Positions 58,380 through 64,000 of a stretch of DNA of 64,000 bases are shown in pieces; within the stretch, counting starts at the first letter, position 1; the number at the start of each line of letters is the position of its first letter. The notes beneath the pieces were generated by a model. That model saw only the letters and a program-made list of their open reading frames with translations. It made no database searches and was not told where the DNA came from. This DNA is from Thermohalobaculum sp050330995 (lineage in GTDB: Bacteria; Pseudomonadota; Alphaproteobacteria; Rhodobacterales; Rhodobacteraceae), in assembly GCA_050330995.1 (NCBI GenBank), contig JBHJHI010000004.1, forward strand, positions 1 through 64,000. Reading direction: 5' to 3'. The translations under genes and the position numbers were made by a program.

Positions 58380-60560
58380 ATGCCGGAGGAAGACAAGGTG
58401 TTCCTGGTCGGGCTGACCATGGCGGGCGCGGTGTCGGCCGGGGCCTACACGGCCGGGGTGCTCGACTACCTGTTCCGCGCGATCGACGCCCACAACGCGC
58501 GCGCCCGCCGCGGCCCGACCGAGGACGACCCCGAGCCGCCGCGGCATCGGGTGGTGATCAAGGTCATGTCCGGCGCCTCGGCGGGGGGCATGTGCACCGG
58601 GCTCGCGCTCGCGGGGCTCCTGAAGAACCGCGCGGCGGGCGGCGGGCGTCTCGGCGCGGGCCGCGCGATCGACTACACCGACGCGGACGGCGCGACCGCG
58701 CGCTGCACCGCGGTGCTCGAGCCGCTGTTCGAGGCCTGGGTCGAGAACATCAAGCTCTGGGACGGCGAGGACGGCCTGCTCGCCACCAGGGACATGAGCG
58801 GCGAGGCCTCCCTCCTCGGCGCGCCCACGGCGGTGCCCGAGGAGGAGCGCCCGGTCTACTCGGTGCTCGACAGCAGCCACGTCGACCGCGCCGCGATCGG
58901 AGCGCTGAAGGACGTGCCCCCGCTCGGCGACGACGCGCCCTACGACTTTCTGGCCAGCGATCTCGATCTGTTCGTGACCACGACCGACCTGAACGGCGTG
59001 GTCTACCGCGTGGGGTTCGCGCGGAACGAATACCGCATGAACCAGCACGGCAGCGCGCGCCACTTCCGGGTGAGCGGGCTCGGGCGCGCCGGGAACGACT
59101 ACCCCTCGGCCTGGCTCGATCTGTGGCGGGACCGCGGGATCGCGCTCGACCCGAAGGCGCAGCATGAGGGCCGCGTCCCCTTCGTCTCGAACAGGGCCTC
59201 GCCCTGGTACGCGCTGACGGTCGGCGCGGTCGCCTCGGGCGCCTTCCCGGTGGGCCTCGCGCCCCGTTCGGTCGCGGCGACCGCGGCGCAGATGGGCGCG
59301 ATCGATCCCGGGACCGGCTACGCCGAGGGCGGCGCGCTCACCGTCGAGTTCGGCGACACCCCGCCCGCCGGGCTGCCGCGGCCCGATTTCGCCGGCCTGA
59401 CCGGAGGGGGCGGCCCCGCCCCCTACGTCGCCGTCGACGGGGGCGTGATCAACAACGAGCCGTTCGAGCTGGCGCGCTACACGCTGCGCCGGGGCAGGGA
59501 GGGCGGCGGGCTCCATGCCAACCCGCGCGGGGGCCAAGAGGCCGACCGCGCCGTGATCATGATCGACCCCTTCCCCGAGACGCCGAGCTACAGCCTGCTG
59601 AAGACCGGGGATCTCCTGCGCCTCGGCAGCCTCCTGCCGAGCCTGCTCGCGCTGTTTCCGGCGCTGATCCAGCAGGTGCGCTTCAAGCTCGACGCGCTCC
59701 TGCTCGGCGGCCACGACGAGGTCCACTCGCGCTTCCTGATCGCTCCCGAGCGCGACGCGACCGCCGACAAGCCGGCCGCGAAGGGCGCCGACGCGATCGC
59801 CTGCGGCGCGCTCGGGGGCTTCAGCGGCTTCTTCGCGCGCGACTTCCGGCTGCACGACTTCGTGCTCGGCCAGCGTAACTGCCAGCGGTTCGTCGAGGCG
59901 CACTTCACGCTGCACGCCGACAACGCGGTGCTCGGCCTCGGCGAGGACCATCCCGACGCCGTCGCCGCCAGGGACGCGCGCGGGGCCGGCCGGCCGCTCG
60001 GCGGCGCGCACTGCCGCCGGATCGTCGATCCCGGTACCGGGGACGGCTTCGCGCCGGTCTCGACCGCGACCTGGCCGAGGGTCGCGACCGGCGACCTGCG
60101 GCGGATGCTGGAGCAGCTGGAGACGCGTCTCACCCGGATCGGCGGGCGGGTGTTCGACGTCGAGGGCGTGAGCGGGCGCAACACCCTCGCCCGCGTCTGG
60201 AAGGGCATCCCGCTGATCTACCCGAACGGCCTGCAGGGCGACGCGACCGCGGCGAGCGGCCGGGCGGTGCTGACCGCCTTCGTGCTGCGCGGCCAGCACG
60301 AGGCCTACGCCGGGTTCGCGCCGGCCGAGCGCTACGCGATCGTCAAGCTGATCGCCGCGGGCGACGAGGCGCGCACCGCGGCCGAGCTGCGCCGCGCGCT
60401 TCTGGCCGACGAGAAGGACAAGACCTTCCCCGAGGATCTGACGGTGCCCACCGAGGCCGCGATCGAGCGGCTGCTGCAGCGCCTCGTCGAGAAAGGGCTG
60501 GCGGCGCGTCCGTGGAACAACCTCTTCCAGCCGTTTCGCTACCGCCACTTCTCGGGCTGA
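58380..60560 (+). CDS. Patatin-like phospholipase
   Basis: A 726-residue lipid acyl hydrolase. The nucleophile is S67 in the GASAG box (VMSGASAGGMCTGLALA), the catalytic Asp is D353 in AVDGGVINNEP, and the oxyanion strand is GLTMAGAVSAGAYTAGVL near the N-terminus. The catalytic set is complete, but the domain is split by a large insertion (residues about 85-340) and followed by a C-terminal region of about 350 residues with no domain I recognise. A GGGGGGAGG ribosome site precedes the ATG; the gap from the P450 gene is 163 bases. Likely frees fatty acids from membrane lipids. Confidence 0.9.
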   Translation: MPEEDKVFLVGLTMAGAVSAGAYTAGVLDYLFRAIDAHNARARRGPTEDDPEPPRHRVVIKVMSGASAGGMCTGLALAGLLKNRAAGGGRLGAGRAIDYTDADGATARCTAVLEPLFEAWVENIKLWDGEDGLLATRDMSGEASLLGAPTAVPEEERPVYSVLDSSHVDRAAIGALKDVPPLGDDAPYDFLASDLDLFVTTTDLNGVVYRVGFARNEYRMNQHGSARHFRVSGLGRAGNDYPSAWLDLWRDRGIALDPKAQHEGRVPFVSNRASPWYALTVGAVASGAFPVGLAPRSVAATAAQMGAIDPGTGYAEGGALTVEFGDTPPAGLPRPDFAGLTGGGGPAPYVAVDGGVINNEPFELARYTLRRGREGGGLHANPRGGQEADRAVIMIDPFPETPSYSLLKTGDLLRLGSLLPSLLALFPALIQQVRFKLDALLLGGHDEVHSRFLIAPERDATADKPAAKGADAIACGALGGFSGFFARDFRLHDFVLGQRNCQRFVEAHFTLHADNAVLGLGEDHPDAVAARDARGAGRPLGGAHCRRIVDPGTGDGFAPVSTATWPRVATGDLRRMLEQLETRLTRIGGRVFDVEGVSGRNTLARVWKGIPLIYPNGLQGDATAASGRAVLTAFVLRGQHEAYAGFAPAERYAIVKLIAAGDEARTAAELRRALLADEKDKTFPEDLTVPTEAAIERLLQRLVEKGLAARPWNNLFQPFRYRHFSG

Positions 60561-60677
60561 GCGCCGCGGATGCGTCGGCGGAGGCCGCGTCGTCTCGGCC
60601 GGGGCGACGCGCCCGGGCGAGCCGGACCGGGCTGGAAGGCCTCGGGCCGCCGGCGATCATGCGCCCGAGCGCGCGCT

Positions 60678-60740
60678 CGGCCTGCCGCGTCTGGGCGCCT
60701 GCCCGGCCTGCCGCGTCCGGGCGCCTGCCCGGCCTGCCGC
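60678..60740. repeat. 26-bp tandem repeat, about 2.4 copies
   Basis: Units 60678-60703 and 60704-60729 differ at one base, with a partial third to 60740. They lie in the non-coding gap between the patatin and ATP-grasp genes. No function is evident. Confidence 0.75.
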
Positions 60741-60859
60741 CATGTCATGACGCGGCGTCGCGAAACGGCGCTCGCGCACCGCTCGGCCTTGTTGCACCGC
60801 GCTCGGTTCCGTTACACGACGAAGACCGCGGGTCCGACCGGGCCGCGAAGGAGCATCGG

Positions 60860-62266
60860 ATGTTCGACGAGATGACGCGGGGCGACGGCTCCGTCCGTCC
60901 CGCCTATACGACCGTGTCGCGCTGGATCGAGCGCACCGGCCTCGACGTGCTGCGCCGGCGCTCGGCCGAGGCCGAGGCGATCTTCCGGCGCATCGGCATC
61001 ACCTTCGCCGTCTACGGCGAGGGGGGCGACCCCGAGCGGCTGATCCCCTTCGACCTCATCCCGCGCGTCTTCGCCGCCGAGGAGTGGCGCCGGCTCGACC
61101 GCGGCATCCGCCAGCGCGCCCGCGCGCTCAACGCCTTCCTCTACGACGTCTACCACCGCGGCGAGATCCTGCGCGCCGGCATCGTCCCCGAGCGGCTGGT
61201 CATCTGCAACGACGCCTTCCAGCCGGCGATGGTCGGCGTCGAGCCGCCGGGGCGGGTGTACTCCCACATCGTCGGCATCGACATCGTGCGCACCGGCGAG
61301 GACGCCTTCCAGGTGCTCGAGGACAACTGCCGCACGCCGTCCGGGGTCTCCTACATGCTGGAGAACCGCGAGATCATGATGCGCATGTTCCCCGAGCTGT
61401 TCTCGGGCGGACTGGTCGAGCCGGTGGACCGCTACCCCGACGATCTCCGCGCGACGCTGGAGGAGGTGGCGCCGCCCGCCTGCAAGGGCGAGCCGACGGT
61501 CGTGGTGCTGACGCCGGGGCCGTTCAACTCGGCCTACTACGAGCACTCGTTCCTGGCCGATCTGATGGGCGTCGAGCTGGTCGAGGCGCAGGACCTGTTC
61601 GTCGACGACGGCCTCTGCTGGATGCGCACCACGCGCGGGCCGCAGCGCGTCGACGTGATCTACCGCCGGGTCGACGACGACTTCATCGATCCCCTGAGCT
61701 TCCGCCCCGACAGCGCGCTCGGCGTGCCGGGGCTGTTCACCGTCTACCGCGCGGGAGGCGTCACGCTCTGCTCGGCGCCGGGCGCGGGCGTCGCCGATGA
61801 CAAGGCGGTCTACGCCTACGTCCCCGAGATGATCCGCTTCTACCTCGGCGAGCGCCCCGTGCTCGACAACGTGCCGACCTGGCGCTGCTCGATCCCCGAG
61901 GAGTGCCACCACGTGCTCGCCAACATCGAGGAGATGGTGGTCAAGGAGACGCACGGCTCGGGCGGCTACGGCATGCTGATCGGGCCGAAGTCGACCAAGG
62001 AGCAGTGCGCCAAGTTCGCCGAGAAGGTGCGCGCCGACCCGGCCGGCTTCATCGCGCAGCCGACGCTCGATCTGTCGTCCACGCCGACGCTCGCGCCCGC
62101 GGGCCTCGGGCCGCGCCACGTCGACTTCAGGCCCTTCTGCCTGGTGGGCAAGGGCATGCGCCTCGTGCCGGGCGGGCTGACCCGCGTCGCGCTGAAGGAG
62201 GGCTCGCTGGTCGTGAACTCCAGCCAGGGCGGCGGGGTCAAGGACACCTGGGTGTTGAGCGAATGA
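60860..62266 (+). CDS. Circularly permuted ATP-grasp protein (peptide-ligase type)
   Basis: A 468-residue CP-ATP-grasp enzyme. Family stretches are YDVYHRGEILRAGIVPERLV, QVLEDNCRTPSGVSYMLENR, VVVLTPGPFNSAYYEHSFLA and VVKETHGSGGYGMLIGP, the last being the glycine-rich ATP loop. GAAGGAGCATCGG precedes the ATG. It is the first of the well-known ATP-grasp / alpha-E / transglutaminase gene group, thought to make or modify an amide-linked product; the product is unknown. The C-terminus overlaps the next small gene (ATGA). Confidence 0.92.
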   Translation: MFDEMTRGDGSVRPAYTTVSRWIERTGLDVLRRRSAEAEAIFRRIGITFAVYGEGGDPERLIPFDLIPRVFAAEEWRRLDRGIRQRARALNAFLYDVYHRGEILRAGIVPERLVICNDAFQPAMVGVEPPGRVYSHIVGIDIVRTGEDAFQVLEDNCRTPSGVSYMLENREIMMRMFPELFSGGLVEPVDRYPDDLRATLEEVAPPACKGEPTVVVLTPGPFNSAYYEHSFLADLMGVELVEAQDLFVDDGLCWMRTTRGPQRVDVIYRRVDDDFIDPLSFRPDSALGVPGLFTVYRAGGVTLCSAPGAGVADDKAVYAYVPEMIRFYLGERPVLDNVPTWRCSIPEECHHVLANIEEMVVKETHGSGGYGMLIGPKSTKEQCAKFAEKVRADPAGFIAQPTLDLSSTPTLAPAGLGPRHVDFRPFCLVGKGMRLVPGGLTRVALKEGSLVVNSSQGGGVKDTWVLSE

Positions 62267-62514
62267 CGCCGGCTCGTCCCAGCGGCTACGCCGCGCGCGT
62301 CCTCGCCGTCGCCGGCGCGGGGCTCCTCCTCGGGCTCGTCGCATGGTGGCTCGTGCTCGCCCCCGCGGCCGAGCCGGAGGCGCTGACCTGCGCGGGCGGG
62401 GGCGACTGGAACGTGGTCGAGAGCGCCTGCGACGCGGGCGGGGAGGCGGGCCGGTGCGCCCGCGCCGCCCCGTCCCGCGCAAGCCCGTCACCGTGCGCAA
62501 GGCGCGGATCATGA
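62263..62514 (+). CDS. Small single-span membrane protein with paired cysteines (copy A)
   Basis: An 83-residue protein. One membrane helix (VLAVAGAGLLLGLVAWWLVLA) is followed by a motif CAGGGDWNVVESAC, then an Arg/Ser/Pro-rich tail. It overlaps the ATP-grasp gene by 4 bases and the next small gene by 4 bases, which supports that it is really translated. It shares the Cys-Gly-Gly-x-Trp-(x)n-Cys pattern with copy B. No known family comes to mind. Confidence 0.65.
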   Translation: MTPARPSGYAARVLAVAGAGLLLGLVAWWLVLAPAAEPEALTCAGGGDWNVVESACDAGGEAGRCARAAPSRASPSPCARRGS

Positions 62515-62687
62515 CCGCGATCCTCGCGGGCACGCTCGTCGTCGCCGGCCTCGGCATCTGGCAGGCGGTCGCCGACTTCCGTGCGGTCGATGCCTGCCTC
62601 GATGCGGGCGGCGCCTGGGCCGAGGCGGAAGAGCGCTGCATCGCCTCGCAGGCTGAGTGGGATGCCTACAAGGAGGCCAACCCTTGA
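62511..62687 (+). CDS. Small single-span membrane protein with paired cysteines (copy B)
   Basis: A 58-residue protein: a membrane helix (TAILAGTLVVAGLGIWQAV) then CLDAGGAWAEAEERC and a short polar tail SQAEWDAYKEANP. The motif parallels copy A, suggesting duplication. The start overlaps copy A by 4 bases, and the stop shares its last base with the alpha-E start (TGATG). An extracytoplasmic disulfide is likely if the N-terminus is inside. Function unknown. Confidence 0.7.
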   Translation: MTAILAGTLVVAGLGIWQAVADFRAVDACLDAGGAWAEAEERCIASQAEWDAYKEANP

Positions 62688-63616
62688 TGCTGAGCCGCAA
62701 CGCCGAGAGCCTGTACTGGACGGGCCGCTACATCGAGCGCGCCGAGTGCACCGCGCGGCTGATCGAGATGGGCCACCGCATGGCCATGCTGCCCGGCCAC
62801 TACGGCGACCGCGAGTGGCGCTCCGTCGCCGCCGCCTCGGGCGCCGCGCATCTGCTCGAGGACGAGGCGAGCGTCGACGACGCCGCGATCATCCGCACCC
62901 TGATGCTCGACGAGGACAATCCCTCCTCGATCCGCTCCTGCCTGCGCGCCGCGCGCGCCAACGCCCGCGCCGTGCGCACCGCGCTCACGCGCGACATGTG
63001 GGAGAGCCTGAACGACGGCTGGCGGCGGCTGGAGGAGATCGACCTCGCCACGGCGCGGCGCGACTTGCCGGCGCTGCTCGAATGGGTGAAGACCCGCGGC
63101 GCGCTGTTTCGCGGCGCTACCATGACCTCGATGCTGCGCCACGACCGCTACGACTTCCTGATCGCCGGCGTGCACGTCGAGCGCGCCGACATGACGCTGC
63201 GCTTGCTCGACGTCAAATACTACGTGCTGCTGCCCGAGACCGACGTGGTCGGCGGCGGGCGCGACCACCACCAGTGGACCTCCGTGCTGCACGCGACGTC
63301 CGCGATGCGCGCCTTCCACCATGTCTACCGCGGCGACTACTCGCCGTGGAAGATCGCCGACTTCATGATCCTGAACCGGCGCTTCCCGCGCTCGGTCGCC
63401 TTCTGCTACGATCAGATCGGCGACAGCCTCGACCGTCTCGCCCGCGGCTACGGCGCGCGCCATGACTGCCACCAGACCGCCGGCGAGATGGTCGCGCGCC
63501 TCGGCGACGCCGAGATGGGCGAGTTGTTCAGCCACGGCCTGCACGATTTCATCACCGAGGCGGTCGGCCACACGCGGCGTCTCAACGCCGAGATCTACCG
63601 CGCCTATCACTTCTGA
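62687..63616 (+). CDS. Alpha-E domain protein (DUF403)
   Basis: A 309-residue helical protein of the alpha-E family. It begins LSRNAESLYWTGRYIERAE, the family signature, and continues with RGALFRGATMTSMLRHDRYD, HHQWTSVLHATSAMRAFHHV and RRFPRSVAFCYDQIGDSL. AAGGAGG lies just upstream. In other genomes it always travels with the CP-ATP-grasp and transglutaminase-like genes, as here; its biochemical role is not established. Confidence 0.93.
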   Translation: MLSRNAESLYWTGRYIERAECTARLIEMGHRMAMLPGHYGDREWRSVAAASGAAHLLEDEASVDDAAIIRTLMLDEDNPSSIRSCLRAARANARAVRTALTRDMWESLNDGWRRLEEIDLATARRDLPALLEWVKTRGALFRGATMTSMLRHDRYDFLIAGVHVERADMTLRLLDVKYYVLLPETDVVGGGRDHHQWTSVLHATSAMRAFHHVYRGDYSPWKIADFMILNRRFPRSVAFCYDQIGDSLDRLARGYGARHDCHQTAGEMVARLGDAEMGELFSHGLHDFITEAVGHTRRLNAEIYRAYHF

Positions 63617-63626
63617 GGGAGGGGCC

Positions 63627-64000
63627 ATGCGCCTCGACGTCGAGCACCGGACCGCCTACGCCTACGAGCCCGCCGTGGCCGGCCTCGCGCTGCGGCTGCG
63701 CCTGTTCGCGCGGCCGACCGCGCAGCAGCGCGTGCTCGACTGGCGCGTCGAGGTCGACGGTGATCCGATCGAGCCTTTGATCACCACCGCCTACGGTGAG
63801 CCCGAGGCGCTGTGGTTCGCGCGGCGCGCGTCGGACACGGCCGAGATCGTGGCGCGCGGCACGATCGAGACCAGCGACAACGCCGGTGTGCTCGGGCGCG
63901 AGACCAGGCTGCGCCCGGCGATCTATCTGCGCGAGACCCGGCTGACCAAGACCGGCGAGGCGGTGCGCGCGGTCTCGGCGAAGGCCGAGGGCGACGGCCC
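63627..64000 (+). CDS. Transglutaminase-like family protein (partial, C-terminus beyond window edge)
   Basis: The first 124 residues are visible, beginning MRLDVEHRTAYAYEPAVAGL, the N-terminal beta domain of bacterial transglutaminase-like proteins; the Cys-His-Asp domain would lie outside the window. GAGGGAGGGGCC precedes the ATG, 10 bases after the alpha-E stop. It completes the three-part ATP-grasp / alpha-E / transglutaminase set. Confidence 0.88.
   Translation, partial: MRLDVEHRTAYAYEPAVAGLALRLRLFARPTAQQRVLDWRVEVDGDPIEPLITTAYGEPEALWFARRASDTAEIVARGTIETSDNAGVLGRETRLRPAIYLRETRLTKTGEAVRAVSAKAEGDG

Overview
The window is 64 kb of very GC-rich, densely coding DNA. The ribosomal protein S4 sequence, the fused FdsGB-type formate dehydrogenase diaphorase and the TPR gene followed by ispE all suggest an alphaproteobacterium, plausibly Rhodobacterales-like; no 16S gene is present to settle this. 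No tRNA, rRNA, CRISPR array or intact insertion sequence was seen. Many genes overlap by 4 bases (ATGA or GTGA), so translational coupling is common.

Layout. 1-7.75 kb (minus strand): a benzoate catabolic operon, catB-benABCD, followed by a branched-chain-amino-acid-type ABC transporter (binding protein, LivH, start of LivM) that probably imports the aromatic acid. 7.75-8.9 kb: a gene-free stretch with an AT-rich island and direct repeats upstream of catB. 8.9-11.6 kb: a lone ABC-exporter membrane domain, a small ParB-like protein and a LysE-type exporter. 11.7-20.1 kb (minus): an NAD-linked formate dehydrogenase operon (fused fdsGB, tautomerase, LysE exporter, shrunken GNAT, fdsA), with an MFS gene and a LysR regulator upstream. 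20.3-28.1 kb: small hypotheticals, a glutathione S-transferase/MFS pair, an ABC exporter, an acyl-CoA synthetase and the remains of a PQQ-type sugar dehydrogenase gene. 28.4-35.5 kb: rpsD, a BLUF photosensor divergent from an MFS gene, a cation diffusion facilitator, a GNAT-cupin fusion and a class III PHA synthase pair (phaE, phaC).

35.6-44.8 kb: secreted TPR protein, ispE, a subtilisin-like protease overlapping a small secreted protein that resembles a protease propeptide, two RNA methyltransferase genes (tlyA and a TrmA/RlmD-type gene), and a minus-strand operon of two small membrane proteins and a sulfotransferase. 44.9-52.7 kb: TRAP transporter dctPQM with a D-lactate dehydrogenase upstream, an amidase, and a divergent UbiH-type hydroxylase. 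53.3-60.6 kb: a five-gene run of two unrecognised proteins, a DyP-type peroxidase, a cytochrome P450 with an altered I-helix and a patatin-like lipase. 60.9-64 kb: the circularly permuted ATP-grasp / alpha-E / transglutaminase operon, here carrying two extra small paired-cysteine membrane proteins.

The most interesting part is the 53.3-60.6 kb cluster. Both accessory proteins share a strand motif with the DyP N-terminus, one has a membrane region, the P450 has a predicted membrane anchor and lacks the residues normally used for O2 activation, and the lipase has its full catalytic set. Together they look like a membrane-located, peroxide-driven lipid oxidation system. This is inference from sequence and gene order.
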